NCBI RefSeq assembly: GCF_025751435.1
Contig: NZ_JAOWKY010000004.1
Span: 310,001-374,000, forward strand
Reading direction: 5' to 3'
DNA from: Albidovulum marisflavi
Lineage (GTDB): Bacteria > Pseudomonadota > Alphaproteobacteria > Rhodobacterales > Rhodobacteraceae
DNA: 64,000 nucleotides
A program made the position numbers and the translations under genes. The notes beneath the pieces were generated by a model, which worked only from the letters and a program-made list of their open reading frames with translations, did not search any database and had not been told where the DNA came from. Below, in pieces: positions 37,742-51,690 of the stretch (positions are counted from its first letter, which is position 1; every line of letters starts with the position of its first letter).

Positions 37742-37838
37742 TCTGCGCCAGCGCACAAAACCTGTTCCCGCATCGCCATTCTCTGCGCATGCGCAAAGAG
37801 ATACTTCGGTTCGACAAGACCTAGAACAGGAAACGCCC

Positions 37839-38237
37839 ATGACCTCTGTCAACGCCTTCGCCATACTTGCCGCGCGCATCATGATCGCGGCGATGTTTCT
37901 AGTTGCCGGCATCGGCAAACTGGGCGACGTCGCCGGCTTTACCGGATACATGACCTCAGCCGGCGTACCCGCCATCCTGGCCTGGCCGGTGATCCTTCTG
38001 GAAATCGCGGGCGCCGCCGCCTTGGTCGCGGGCTTCCAGACCCGCATCGCCGCGCTGGCGCTTGCAGGCTTCACCATCATGGCCGGTGCTCTTTATCATC
38101 TCCAGCCAGCGGACCAGATGCAGATGATCATGTTCTACAAGAACCTTGCCATCACCGGCGGTCTGCTGATGCTTGCGGTGACCGGCGCTGGCCACTACGC
38201 TTTCGACAATCGCCGGGTCGCTTCGGCCGTCGCCTGA
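37839..38237 (+). CDS. DoxX family membrane protein
   Basis: 132 aa from the ATG at 37839 after AGGAAA. Four membrane helices with the family start [19 protein letters not shown] and the central [28 protein letters not shown]. DoxX-like proteins are linked to thiosulfate:quinone oxidoreduction or oxidative stress, but most are uncharacterised. Followed by a terminator. Confidence 0.9.
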   Translation: MTSVNAFAILAARIMIAAMFLVAGIGKLGDVAGFTGYMTSAGVPAILAWPVILLEIAGAAALVAGFQTRIAALALAGFTIMAGALYHLQPADQMQMIMFYKNLAITGGLLMLAVTGAGHYAFDNRRVASAVA

Positions 38238-38248
38238 ATCCGGTCGCG

Positions 38249-38278
38249 AAGGGGCGGCGGCTCTGCCGCCCCTTTTCG
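38249..38278 (+). terminator. Terminator after the DoxX gene
   Basis: 10-bp perfect stem (AAGGGGCGGC / GCCGCCCCTT) with a 6-base loop and TTCG. Confidence 0.75.
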
Positions 38279-38308
38279 TCTGCACGGAACTGGCGTAAAC
38301 CGCGCGCC

Positions 38309-39649
38309 ATGACAGAAACATTGCACATCATCGGCGGCGGCATGGCCGGATCGGAAGCCGCGTGGCAGGCGGCTAACATGGGCGTTCGCGTCGTCATCCA
38401 TGAAATGCGGCCCAAGGTGGGAACATTCGCCCACAAGACAGGCCTTCTTGCGGAAATGGTCTGTTCCAATTCGTTCCGCTCGGACGATGACGAACGCAAC
38501 GCGGTGGGCCTGCTGCACTGGGAAATGAGGGCGGCGGGCGGATTGATCATGGCCTCTGCCGCCGCGCACAGGCTGCCTGCGGGTGGTGCCTTGGCTGTGG
38601 ATCGTGACCCCTTCGCCGAAACGGTCACGGCGCAACTGCGTGCACATCCCCTTATTTCCGTGTCCGAAGAAGAAGTTGCCGAACTTCCCTCAAGCGGCCA
38701 CTGGATCGTCGCGACCGGGCCTTTGACCTCCGCCAGCCTTGGTGCTGCGATCCGTGCGGAGACCGGCGCTGACCACCTCGCCTTCTTCGACGCAATCGCA
38801 CCGATCGTCTACGCCGAAAGCGTGGACATGTCGGTTGCCTGGATGCAGTCGCGCTACGACAAGGGCGAGACCGAGGAAGAGCGCACCGCCTACATGAACT
38901 GTCCAATGGACCGCGATCAATATGACGCATTCATCGACGCTCTCTTGGCCGCGGACAAGACCGAGTTCCACGAGGGCGAAACCGCCGGGTACTTCGACGG
39001 ATGCTTGCCGATCGAGGTGATGGCGGAGCGCGGGCGCGATACGCTTCGTTTCGGTCCGATGAAGCCCGTCGGCCTGACCAATGCCCACCGGCCTGACGTG
39101 AAACCCTATGCCGTGGTACAGTTGCGCCGCGACAATGCCCTTGGCACGCTCTACAACATCGTGGGCTTCCAAACCAAGATGAAGTACGGAGCCCAAATCG
39201 ATGTTTTCCGTATGATTCCCGGATTGGAACATGCCAGCTTTGCAAGGCTGGGCGGCATCCATCGCAACACGTTCATCAACTCTCCGACCCTGCTTGATGA
39301 CCGGATGCGCCTCAAATCGCGTCCGCATATCCGTTTTGCGGGCCAGGTCACCGGGGTCGAGGGCTATGTCGAAAGTGCCGCGATGGGCCTTCTGGCCGGA
39401 AGGATGGCAGCGGCAGAGATCCTGGGCCGCGATCTGCCCGCGCCCGGACCGGAGACGGCGATGGGCGCGCTTGTGACACACATCACGGGCGGAGCAGAGG
39501 CCAAGACCTTCCAACCGATGAACGTGAACTTCGGGCTGTTTCCTCCGATTGACGCGAAGGGCGGACGCCGGGGACGCAAGGATCGCTACAAGGCCTATAC
39601 TGACCGAGCGAAAGACGTATTTTCACAATGGCTTCAGGCGCAAAGCTGA
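38309..39649 (+). CDS. trmFO: Methylenetetrahydrofolate-tRNA-(uracil-54-C5) methyltransferase
   Basis: 446 aa, FAD/folate-dependent tRNA m5U54 methyltransferase. FAD-binding [16 protein letters not shown] at the N-terminus, the family motif [12 protein letters not shown], and [16 protein letters not shown] in the C-terminal half. Modifies the T-loop of tRNAs. Its TGA overlaps the next ATG by 1 base. Confidence 0.96.
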   Translation: MTETLHIIGGGMAGSEAAWQAANMGVRVVIHEMRPKVGTFAHKTGLLAEMVCSNSFRSDDDERNAVGLLHWEMRAAGGLIMASAAAHRLPAGGALAVDRDPFAETVTAQLRAHPLISVSEEEVAELPSSGHWIVATGPLTSASLGAAIRAETGADHLAFFDAIAPIVYAESVDMSVAWMQSRYDKGETEEERTAYMNCPMDRDQYDAFIDALLAADKTEFHEGETAGYFDGCLPIEVMAERGRDTLRFGPMKPVGLTNAHRPDVKPYAVVQLRRDNALGTLYNIVGFQTKMKYGAQIDVFRMIPGLEHASFARLGGIHRNTFINSPTLLDDRMRLKSRPHIRFAGQVTGVEGYVESAAMGLLAGRMAAAEILGRDLPAPGPETAMGALVTHITGGAEAKTFQPMNVNFGLFPPIDAKGGRRGRKDRYKAYTDRAKDVFSQWLQAQS

Positions 39650-40485
39650 TGCGAACCCGGTTTGCGCCATCGCCAACCGGGCCGCTTCACCTTGGCCATG
39701 CCTATTCCGCCATTCTGGCCCATGACGAGGCCCGCGCCCGGAATGGGGTGTTCCTCCTCCGCATGGAGGATACCGATATGGAACGTTGCCGGGCTGAATG
39801 GGAAGCGCTGATCGTAGAGGATCTGAGCTGGCTTGGCCTGACCTGGGACGAAGAGATCCTGCGCCAGTCGGACAAGATCGACATCTACAACGCGCGGCTG
39901 GAAACCTTGGGCGAAAGCGGGTTGCTGTATCCGTGTTCCTGCACGCGCGGAGATATCCGCGCGGCCCTTGCCGCCCCGCAGGAGGGCGTCGTGCACAACA
40001 TCTATCCCGGAACCTGTCGTGGGCGCACGATGGCCAGCCGCAAGCCCGGCGATGCGCTGCGCCTCGACCTGTCAAGGGCCCTTGAGGCGCTGTCCGGGCA
40101 CGTTCTGCGCTTTGTCGAAACCGGCCCCGCGCATGAGGGAAGCCATATCGTCGATCCCGAGCAGGCGCGCCGGACAATCGGTGACGTTGTCCTGGGCCGC
40201 AAGGGCGAGGATATCGTGGCCTACTTCCTGGCCTCGGCGTTCGACGATGCGGACCAGGCGATCACGCATGTCATCCGTGGCGAGGATCTGTTCGAATTCA
40301 CGGCAATCCAGGTGATCCTGCAGCACCTTTTCGGATTGCCGACACCGATCTATCACCATCACCGGCTCATAAGGGATGAGAACGGCAAGCGTCTTGCCAA
40401 GCGTGACGATGCACGTGCGATCCGCAAGTATCGCGAGGATGGCGTCACGCCCGATGACATCCGGCGCAGCCTGGGCCTTGAATGA
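39649..40485 (+). CDS. gluQRS: Glutamyl-Q tRNA(Asp) synthetase
   Basis: 278 aa from the ATG at 39649 (overlapping the trmFO stop); an ATG 21 bases upstream is possible but has no ribosome site. It is a truncated GluRS without the anticodon-binding domain: PSPTGPLHLGHAY is the HIGH-like motif and KRLAKRDDA the KMSKS-like motif. Zinc-type cysteines are seen in YPCSCTRGD and PGTCRG. Attaches glutamate to queuosine of tRNA(Asp). Confidence 0.93.
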   Translation: MRTRFAPSPTGPLHLGHAYSAILAHDEARARNGVFLLRMEDTDMERCRAEWEALIVEDLSWLGLTWDEEILRQSDKIDIYNARLETLGESGLLYPCSCTRGDIRAALAAPQEGVVHNIYPGTCRGRTMASRKPGDALRLDLSRALEALSGHVLRFVETGPAHEGSHIVDPEQARRTIGDVVLGRKGEDIVAYFLASAFDDADQAITHVIRGEDLFEFTAIQVILQHLFGLPTPIYHHHRLIRDENGKRLAKRDDARAIRKYREDGVTPDDIRRSLGLE

Positions 40486-40511
40486 GCCAATTGCGGCCGG
40501 TCGCGCGGAAC

Positions 40512-40871
40512 CTAGACCTGCGGTTGCAGGATCTCGACCTCGGACCCGTTGCGAACGGCGGTGTAGAAGCAGGACCGTCGGTTGGTGTGGCAGGCCGGGC
40601 CGACCTGGTCGACCAGAACCAGCAGGCAGTCGCGATCGCAGTCCATGCGCATCTCGATCAGCCGTTGCGCGTGGCCGGAACTTTCACCCTTGACCCAGAA
40701 AGCCGCACGCGAACGCGACCAATAGGTTACACGGTTTGTCTCAAGCGTCCGCGCCACGGCCTCGGCGTTCATCCAGGCCATCATCAGGACTTCACCGGTG
40801 GCATGATCCTGCGCTATGGCCGGGATCAGACCGCGATCATCATAGCGCAATGTGGTAGGGTCGAAGGTCAT
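40512..40871 (-). CDS. hisI: Phosphoribosyl-AMP cyclohydrolase
   Basis: 119 aa, the usual single-domain form. Key motifs: YDDRGLIPAIAQDHATGEVLMMAWMN, YWSRSRAAFWVKGESSGH, and the metal-binding DCDRDCLLVLVDQ and ACHTNRRSCFY. Third step of histidine synthesis. Convergent with gluQRS. Confidence 0.97.
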   Translation of the reverse strand: MTFDPTTLRYDDRGLIPAIAQDHATGEVLMMAWMNAEAVARTLETNRVTYWSRSRAAFWVKGESSGHAQRLIEMRMDCDRDCLLVLVDQVGPACHTNRRSCFYTAVRNGSEVEILQPQV

Positions 40872-40934
40872 GGCTCACCTTTGCAAACAGCACGCGTTCC
40901 CCTATCTATGGGACGGGCGCGCCAGGGGGAAGAC

Positions 40935-41378
40935 ATGAGCGACAGCGACCTCATAAAGCTCTATTCGCAACGCATCCTTGCGCTTGCGGCGGATATTCCT
41001 CATCTGGGCCGTCTGGACCATCCCACCGCCACCGCGCGCCGCCGCTCTCCGCTTTGCGGATCGACGGTCGCCGTCGATCTTGACGTCAAGGACGGCAAGA
41101 TCACCAACTATGCTCAGGATGTGAAGGCTTGCGCCTTGGGTCAGGCCGCCGCGGCCGTGGTCGGCGACGTGATCATTGGCCGCACGCGTGCCGAGGTGGA
41201 AAGGGCCCGCGACGAGTTGCGCGCAATGCTGAAGGAAAATGGCCCCGTCCCGTCCGAACCCTTCGCAGGGCTGGAGGTGCTGCTGCCGGCGCGCGATTAC
41301 AAGAATCGTCACGCTTCGATAATGCTTGCGTTGGAAGCTGCGGCAGAGGCCTTTGCCAGCGCCGAGGCCGCAGCTTAA
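40935..41378 (+). CDS. NifU/IscU-like protein lacking one cluster cysteine
   Basis: 147 aa from the ATG at 40935, preceded by GGGGGA. It has the NifU_N/SufU fold with cysteines C41 (SPLCGSTV) and C66 (KACALG), but at the third conserved site, where IscU/SufU have Cys in a K/R-x-C-S/A context, it reads RHASIM (A127). This makes an ordinary three-Cys cluster site impossible, so it may only partly act as a scaffold. Divergent from hisI. The stop is immediately followed by the minus-strand terminator of the 40-aa peptide gene. Confidence 0.85.
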   Translation: MSDSDLIKLYSQRILALAADIPHLGRLDHPTATARRRSPLCGSTVAVDLDVKDGKITNYAQDVKACALGQAAAAVVGDVIIGRTRAEVERARDELRAMLKENGPVPSEPFAGLEVLLPARDYKNRHASIMLALEAAAEAFASAEAAA

Positions 41379-41413
41379 AAAAAACCGCCGCGCGTCGATC
41401 GACGGCGGCGGCA
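41377..41413 (-). terminator. Strong terminator of the 40-aa peptide transcript
   Basis: On the minus strand a GC-rich hairpin (GCCGCCGCCGTCGATCGACG, continuing CGCGGCGG) is followed by eight Ts. It overlaps the last codons' stop of the plus-strand NifU-like gene. The direction is clearly minus. Confidence 0.85.
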
Positions 41414-41548
41414 GTCAGCAAGTTCTCCAAGAAACCCCGAGACTGGGCGGCATGCTTGGGGGAGCTGGCCGCGCATGACAGGCATGTCAGATGCCTGGGG
41501 GAGGCACCTTCGGGCGGGAAAACTGCGAGGCAGTTGAGGGATACGGGG
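41414..41548 (-). ncRNA. Structured 3' region, candidate sRNA with C-rich loops
   Basis: 135 bases between the peptide stop and the terminator, on the minus strand. In order: a 6-bp hairpin AACTGC-CTC-GCAGTT (41521-41535), a 7-bp hairpin with loop CCCCC preceded by CCT (41490-41508), a 5-bp hairpin TGACA-TGCC-TGTCA (41476-41489), and a broken stem (41449-41470) with loop CCCCCA. The CCTCCCCC words are complementary to Shine-Dalgarno sequences, resembling the C-rich loops of CcsR-type sRNAs in Rhodobacter. It may be processed from the peptide mRNA or just be its 3' UTR. Confidence 0.4.
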
Positions 41549-41671
41549 TCAAAGAAGACCGGGCAGGTGCAGTCCAACGATCAGCATGACGACCAGAGAC
41601 ACCAGCCCTGCTGCATCCTGCACAAGCGTCCCGGACGAACGGGCAATCACGGATTTCAGATCGAATTTCAT
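41549..41671 (-). CDS. 40-aa single-helix membrane peptide, probably SOS-controlled
   Basis: ATG at 41671 with GGAGG 6 bases upstream; stop TGA at 41549. The peptide begins MKFDLKSVIARSSGTLVQD and has one hydrophobic helix (about 19-40, AAGLVSLVVMLIVGLHLPGL). It is too short for the usual ORF cut-off. A perfect GAAC-N7-GAAC LexA-type operator lies 54-69 bases upstream. By analogy with known SOS peptides (SidA of Caulobacter, TisB of E. coli), an inner-membrane division inhibitor or toxin is conceivable, but nothing here proves it. Its own transcript ends at the T8 terminator. Confidence 0.75.
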   Translation of the reverse strand: MKFDLKSVIARSSGTLVQDAAGLVSLVVMLIVGLHLPGLL

Positions 41672-41725
41672 CGGAACCTCCACCTGAGTTGCCTATTTGT
41701 TCTCATATGATTCATCACTTGTAAA

Positions 41726-41740
41726 GAACTAAATGAGAAC
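41726..41740. promoter_or_regulatory. LexA (SOS) box upstream of the 40-aa peptide gene
   Basis: GAAC-TAAATGA-GAAC on the plus strand, i.e. GTTC-N7-GTTC on the minus strand, the exact alphaproteobacterial LexA consensus. A third GAAC follows at 41747 and a one-mismatch copy (GTTC-N7-ATTC) at 41699-41713. It lies between recG and the peptide gene, reading toward the peptide. Confidence 0.75.
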
Positions 41741-41761
41741 ATTTGTGAACGATGTGCCAAC

Positions 41762-46766
<5,005 letters not shown>

Positions 46767-46818
46767 CCGGCGATCTCCGCATTAAGCCCTCGACTGATCA
46801 GAGACTTGCCGAGAATGG

Positions 46819-46833
46819 TTAAGCAGGCGTTAC
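46819..46833 (-). promoter_or_regulatory. Candidate CtrA box in the ctrA promoter
   Basis: On the minus strand GTAA-N7-TTAAC, one mismatch to TTAA-N7-TTAA, 53 bases before the ctrA start and inside the ctrA-sciP gap. Confidence 0.55.
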
Positions 46834-46860
46834 CATAACGAGGATTTTGGCCCCAACAAT

Positions 46861-47139
46861 CTATAGCTGTCTGAACTTCTGGATTTTTGTGACTTTAAGC
46901 GCGGTTGCACCATGCCGCGACACAGCCTCGAACCAAAGGTCAAGCTCTTCCTCCGAAAGCGCATAACGCTCAAGCGCCTCGCCCCGCGAAATCAACCCCG
47001 CGGCAAGCGCCTTGACGACCAGCGCCTTGCGGCTGGCCACCCAGCGGCAGGTATCTTTGGGCGGCAGGTCCGCCCGCGTCATCACGCTTCCATCCGGCAA
47101 GGTCACGGCACGTGGCCCGCTCACCCTTTTAAGGTACAT
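46861..47139 (-). CDS. sciP: CtrA inhibitor SciP
   Basis: 92 aa from the ATG at 47139 with AGGGGG upstream; an in-frame GTG 27 bases earlier is less likely. DUF1153-type small protein with RAVTLPDGSVMTRADLPP at the start and RYALSEEELDLWF plus the final KVTKIQKFRQL. SciP blocks CtrA-dependent transcription in Caulobacter. The ctrA gene lies 94 bases downstream on the same strand. Confidence 0.95.
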   Translation of the reverse strand: MYLKRVSGPRAVTLPDGSVMTRADLPPKDTCRWVASRKALVVKALAAGLISRGEALERYALSEEELDLWFEAVSRHGATALKVTKIQKFRQL

Positions 47140-47262
47140 CACGCACCCCCTTTTTATCACCACCAACGGCAGGATCGCGCGCTGTGCTTAAGGGACGGTG
47201 AAACCCGGCCTTGCGACTAGTTCGCATTTTCCTATATTCCCGCACATCTCGCGGAGAACGAA

Positions 47263-48402
47263 ATGCCACTGGACGTCCCCTTGAACTCGCTCGGCCTGCC
47301 GAAGTCACCTGCGCAAACGCGGGTCGTCGTGGCCATGTCCGGTGGCGTGGACAGTTCGGTCGTCGCCGCGATGTTGAAGGAAGAAGGGTACGACGTCGTC
47401 GGTGTTACCCTGCAGCTTTACGACCACGGCGCAGCGCTGGCGAAAAAGGGAGCCTGCTGCGCGGGTCAGGACATCCATGACGCCCGCCGCGTGGCCGAGG
47501 CAATGGGTTTTCCGCACTACGTTCTGGACTATGAAAACATCTTTCGCGACGCGGTCATCGAGGAGTTCGCCGATGCCTACCTGGCTGGCGCGACGCCCGT
47601 GCCCTGCATCCGTTGCAATGAGCGGGTGAAGTTCAAAGATCTGCTTGCCACGGCACGCGATCTTGATGCCGATTGCATGGCAACCGGACACTACATCCAG
47701 CGCAAGATGGGTAACGGCAGGGCAGAGTTGCATTCGGCAGCGGATCCCGCGCGCGATCAAAGCTACTTCTTGTTCTCGACCACACCTGAGCAGCTTGATT
47801 TCCTGCGCTTTCCACTCGGCCACCTGGCCTCCAAGGCCGAGACTCGGGCGCTGGCCGCGAAATACGGCCTGTCGGTGGCCGACAAGCCCGACAGCCAGGA
47901 CATCTGCTTTGTCCCGAACGGCAACTATGCCGCCGTCATCGAAAAGCTGCGCCCCGGTGCCGCCGATCCGGGCGAAATCGTGGACATGGACGGCAATGTC
48001 GTGGGGGATCACCGCGGCGTCATCCACTACACGATCGGGCAACGGCGCGGCCTTGGCATCGGTGGGCTGGAGGATCCGCTTTACGTGGTCCGCCTGGATC
48101 CGGACACGCGCCGTGTCGTCGTCGGCCCGAAAGAGGCGCTGGCAACGCGCGTGATCCCGGTCAGAGAGATCAATTGGCTGGGCGACGGTCCATTCGACGG
48201 CCCCCGGGAACATCACGTCTCGGTCAAGGTGCGTTCGACACGGCCCCCGCGGTCGGCGATCGTGCGTCCGATCAGCGCGACCGAGGCCGAGGTCGAGCTT
48301 CTGGACCCGGAAACCGGCGTAAGCCCAGGTCAGGCCTGCGTGTTCTACGAAACGGGTGGAAGCCGCATCCTGGGTGGCGGCTGGATCTGGAAGGGCCGCT
48401 AG
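47263..48402 (+). CDS. mnmA: tRNA-specific 2-thiouridylase MnmA
   Basis: 379 aa. PP-loop [10 protein letters not shown] (about 28-37), the first catalytic cysteine in [10 protein letters not shown] and the second in [11 protein letters not shown]. It thiolates U34 of tRNA Lys, Glu and Gln. Its TAG is shared with the convergent lpxB stop in the palindrome CTAG. Confidence 0.96.
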   Translation: MPLDVPLNSLGLPKSPAQTRVVVAMSGGVDSSVVAAMLKEEGYDVVGVTLQLYDHGAALAKKGACCAGQDIHDARRVAEAMGFPHYVLDYENIFRDAVIEEFADAYLAGATPVPCIRCNERVKFKDLLATARDLDADCMATGHYIQRKMGNGRAELHSAADPARDQSYFLFSTTPEQLDFLRFPLGHLASKAETRALAAKYGLSVADKPDSQDICFVPNGNYAAVIEKLRPGAADPGEIVDMDGNVVGDHRGVIHYTIGQRRGLGIGGLEDPLYVVRLDPDTRRVVVGPKEALATRVIPVREINWLGDGPFDGPREHHVSVKVRSTRPPRSAIVRPISATEAEVELLDPETGVSPGQACVFYETGGSRILGGGWIWKGR

Positions 48403-49559
48403 GCCGATCGGCCTTCGCCGCCGATGGCACGCAGCACAGATCGGGCCGCACGATGACCGGGCGGCTCGCCTCCTCGGCCAAGCCTGTCCATCGTCAGCGC
48501 CATTGCGGCCTGCTGTTCGGTCCGCGCCGCCGGATCCTTGAACAGCCGTCGCACGGCCCCTGCCAGAGCCTCGGGATTGCAGCGTTCCCCAAGGAATTCC
48601 GGCACCGCGCGGGTGTCGGACACCAGATTGACCAGCGTTACCGTGTCGTGGCGCACGATGCGGCGCAAGATGAACCGGCTGACGGGATTGAAGTCATAGC
48701 CGATGACCATGGGAACCGCGTGCGCAGCAAGTTCCAGGCTGACAGTGCCAGAGGCCGCCAGCGCCACGTTCGCAGCGGCGTAGGCGGCGGGCCTTTCCGC
48801 ACCCTCGACGACGATCGGCCTAGGTGTCCAGGCGGCGGTCATTTCGCGCACCATTGCGGCCACACCCCGAACGGTCGGGATCGCCACGGCAAGACCGGGC
48901 ACCTCGCGCGCGACGAGTTCAAGCGCGGCGCCAAAACGCGGGCCAAGCCGCGAAACCTCGCCCTTGCGGGATCCGGGCAGGCACAGCGCCAGCGGCGCGT
49001 CGGGCGCGATGCCGTGCCGTGCACGGAACGCATGTGCTTCCTGCGAGGACGCGACGGGCATAGCGGCGACCGGGTGCCCTACGAAATCGCAGGTCATACC
49101 GGCCGCTTCCATGTAGGGCGGTTCAAACGGAAGAAGCGCCAGAACATGATCGATGATCGGCGCCATCTTCGCCGCCCGGCCGGGCCGCCAAGCCCAGACA
49201 GACGGGGCGACGTAATGGACGGTTCTGAGTTCAGGCCAAAGCGCCCGCGCCGCGCGAGCGACCCGAAGCGTGAAGTCGGGACTGTCGATCGTGATCAGCG
49301 CGTCCGGCCGCGATGCGGCCACGGCCTCAGCCGTCTCCCTTATCCGACGCTTCAGGTGGCGATACTTCGGCAGGACTTCCATCAGCCCCATGACCGACAG
49401 TTCTTCCATCGGAAAGCGGCTCTCAACGCCCTCGGCCTCCATCAGCGGGCCGCCGACACCTTCGAAGCGCACACCGGGGACAAGATGCTTCAGCCCGGCC
49501 ATGAGAGCCGCGCCAAGTGCGTCGCCCGACGCCTCACCGGCGATGAGAAACAGATTCAT
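48399..49559 (-). CDS. lpxB: Lipid-A-disaccharide synthase
   Basis: 386 aa, normal length. Family motifs [12 protein letters not shown] at the N-terminus, [25 protein letters not shown], and LPGSRKGEV. Joins UDP-diacylglucosamine with lipid X in lipid A synthesis. Overlaps the lpxI stop by 4 bases. Confidence 0.97.
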   Translation of the reverse strand: MNLFLIAGEASGDALGAALMAGLKHLVPGVRFEGVGGPLMEAEGVESRFPMEELSVMGLMEVLPKYRHLKRRIRETAEAVAASRPDALITIDSPDFTLRVARAARALWPELRTVHYVAPSVWAWRPGRAAKMAPIIDHVLALLPFEPPYMEAAGMTCDFVGHPVAAMPVASSQEAHAFRARHGIAPDAPLALCLPGSRKGEVSRLGPRFGAALELVAREVPGLAVAIPTVRGVAAMVREMTAAWTPRPIVVEGAERPAAYAAANVALAASGTVSLELAAHAVPMVIGYDFNPVSRFILRRIVRHDTVTLVNLVSDTRAVPEFLGERCNPEALAGAVRRLFKDPAARTEQQAAMALTMDRLGRGGEPPGHRAARSVLRAIGGEGRSA

Positions 49560-50365
49560 GCCTGTCCGCCGCTGGGTCTAACCCACAGGAACATCCCCTG
49601 CGCGTCCAAGGCGCGAACAACTGCCGGCAAGTCCAGAACCATGACGCCACCAGCCTCGATCACGATACCGCCCAATCCCGCCTCGGCCGCGAGGCGCGCG
49701 GTGCCGGGTCCGATCACCGGCAGATCGACGCGGCGGTCCTGGGTCGGCTTTGGCGCCTTGAACAGGATGCCTCGCCCGGCGGTCCGCTTCAAGGACGCCA
49801 GCATCGCATCCGTCCCCGCCGGCCCTTCGCGCGCCACGACCAGATCGTCCACGACGACACAGGACTGGCCGGTGTCGGCGCGCCCCATCTCGGCCACCGT
49901 CGCTTCGCCCAGGCGCGCGTCCGGCTCGGTCTGCGGCAAAAGCCCCGCGCTGGTCAGCACGCCCGCATCTGGCAGCAGATCAGGCGCCAGTTCATGCGCC
50001 CCCACGATGCCGAACCCGTGTTCTTCGAATATCGCAAGGAAGGTGCGCAAGGTCGCATCGTCACCCGGCTGCATCGCGGCAAGGATCCGGGGCACCAGCG
50101 TCGCGGTTCGCGGATCGAACAGTTCTGGTTCCAGCTTTGGTCTGCGCACGGCGCCCGCGAGGCAGATGCGTTCAACCCCGCGCTCAGCCAGGCGGTCAAG
50201 AAAGGGCACGAGCCTTTCCAAACGAAACACATCGACATCCACGCCGGGAAGATCCGGTTCGAACATATTCAGCGCGGCTACGACAAAGGGTTCCTGCGCC
50301 TTGCGAAGCGCGTCCACGATCAGCCGGGGAAGCTGCCCCTGCCCTGCGATCAGCGCGGTGGTCAT
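49556..50365 (-). CDS. lpxI: UDP-2,3-diacylglucosamine pyrophosphatase LpxI
   Basis: 269 aa, the DUF1009/LpxI type that replaces LpxH in most alphaproteobacteria. Conserved IAGQGQLPRLI, and GILFKAPKPTQDRRVDLPVIGPGT. Makes lipid X between LpxA/LpxC/LpxD products and LpxB. Overlaps lpxA. Confidence 0.95.
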   Translation of the reverse strand: MTTALIAGQGQLPRLIVDALRKAQEPFVVAALNMFEPDLPGVDVDVFRLERLVPFLDRLAERGVERICLAGAVRRPKLEPELFDPRTATLVPRILAAMQPGDDATLRTFLAIFEEHGFGIVGAHELAPDLLPDAGVLTSAGLLPQTEPDARLGEATVAEMGRADTGQSCVVVDDLVVAREGPAGTDAMLASLKRTAGRGILFKAPKPTQDRRVDLPVIGPGTARLAAEAGLGGIVIEAGGVMVLDLPAVVRALDAQGMFLWVRPSGGQA

Positions 50366-51156
50366 CTCGGCGTCAGGAAGGAACGGTCCGAGGGACCAAG
50401 GATGAAATCCAGAACCTCTCGCACCTGAGCGGTCGCATCTTCCGCCTCGGCCGCCTGACGCGCGCGTTCGCGGAAGTTGCCATCCGAAAGCGAGTTGAAC
50501 AGATCACGCAGCGCTCCGATATCGCCGCGATCGAGCCCTCGGCGCTTCAGACCGACAAGGTTCAGCCCGTCCAGCGCACCGCGCGGCCCCTGGACAAGGC
50601 CGTAGGGTATCACATCGGCCGTAACCATGGTCACAGCTCCGATCATTGCACCACGGCCGATTCGCACGAACTGGTGGATGCCGGACAGACCACCAACGAT
50701 CACCTCGTCCTCGATCACGCAGTGACCGGCCAGCGCCGCATTGTTCACGAGAATGACATTGTTGCCGATCCGGCAGTCATGCGCGACATGCGCGCCGGCC
50801 ATGATCAGGCAATCGTCTCCGATCTCGGTCAAACCGCCGCCGCCCTCGGTCCCGGTGTTGATCGTGACATGTTCGCGGATTCGGTTGCGCGCGCCGATGC
50901 GAAGCATCGTCTGTTCGCCCCGGAACTTAAGGTCCTGAGGTATCTCGCCAATCGTGGCGAAGGGAAAAACAACGGTTTCTTCGCCGATCTCGGTTTTTCC
51001 GGTCAGGACGGCGTGGCTTTTCACCACGACGCCGCGCGCTAAGCGCACATCTGCCCCGATCAGGCAGAACGGGCCAATCTGGCAGTCAGGCCCGATCACC
51101 GCCCCGGACTCCACATGTGCCGAGGGATGGATCCGTGCGCTTGCGTCGATCGCCAT
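50362..51156 (-). CDS. lpxA: UDP-N-acetylglucosamine acyltransferase LpxA
   Basis: 264 aa with left-handed beta-helix hexapeptide repeats (IHPSAHVESGAVIGPDC onward), catalytic His in MAGAHVAHDCRIG, and the C-terminal helical part with LNSLSDGNF. First committed step of lipid A. Two bases after fabZ. Confidence 0.97.
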   Translation of the reverse strand: MAIDASARIHPSAHVESGAVIGPDCQIGPFCLIGADVRLARGVVVKSHAVLTGKTEIGEETVVFPFATIGEIPQDLKFRGEQTMLRIGARNRIREHVTINTGTEGGGGLTEIGDDCLIMAGAHVAHDCRIGNNVILVNNAALAGHCVIEDEVIVGGLSGIHQFVRIGRGAMIGAVTMVTADVIPYGLVQGPRGALDGLNLVGLKRRGLDRGDIGALRDLFNSLSDGNFRERARQAAEAEDATAQVREVLDFILGPSDRSFLTPR

Positions 51157-51158
51157 GG

Positions 51159-51617
51159 TCAGTCCCTGAGATCCATCATTGCCGCGATGTCGGCCTCACA
51201 GGCAAGCTCGCCCGCGACCTTCGCCTCTCCGTGGAACTTCCAGATCTTTCCGCCGCCACGCTTCACGGTCATGTGCAACTCAAGGACGTCGCCCGGCACA
51301 ACCTTGCGCCGGAACTTGCACGAATCGATCGAGAGGAAATAGGTCAGCAGGTCGCGCCCCACGACGTCCATCGAAATACCGACCAGAACCGCGGCCGCCT
51401 GGGCCATCGCCTCGACGATGGTGACGCCCGGCATGATCGGCGCCTGAGGAAAGTGCCCCTGGAAATGCGGCTCGTTGAAGGTCACGTTCTTGATGCCGAT
51501 ACACCCTTCGTTAACGCGGATATCCACGACCTTGTCGATCAGCAGGAACGGATAGCGATGCGGAATAATCCGCTGGATCAGGTGGATATCGGCCTCGGTC
51601 ACGGGTGCGTCGGTCAT
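51159..51617 (-). CDS. fabZ: 3-hydroxyacyl-[acyl-carrier-protein] dehydratase FabZ
   Basis: 152 aa. Catalytic His in [11 protein letters not shown], Glu in [14 protein letters not shown]. Dehydrates hydroxyacyl-ACP for fatty acid elongation. In most proteobacteria lpxD lies between skp and fabZ; here there is none. Confidence 0.97.
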   Translation of the reverse strand: MTDAPVTEADIHLIQRIIPHRYPFLLIDKVVDIRVNEGCIGIKNVTFNEPHFQGHFPQAPIMPGVTIVEAMAQAAAVLVGISMDVVGRDLLTYFLSIDSCKFRRKVVPGDVLELHMTVKRGGGKIWKFHGEAKVAGELACEADIAAMMDLRD

Positions 51618-51690
51618 CTTTCATCCTTGCGCGAGGGGCTTCGGTTACCCGGACTAGCTAGCAAGTCGGGCATCTTGGCGCAAGCGCCGG

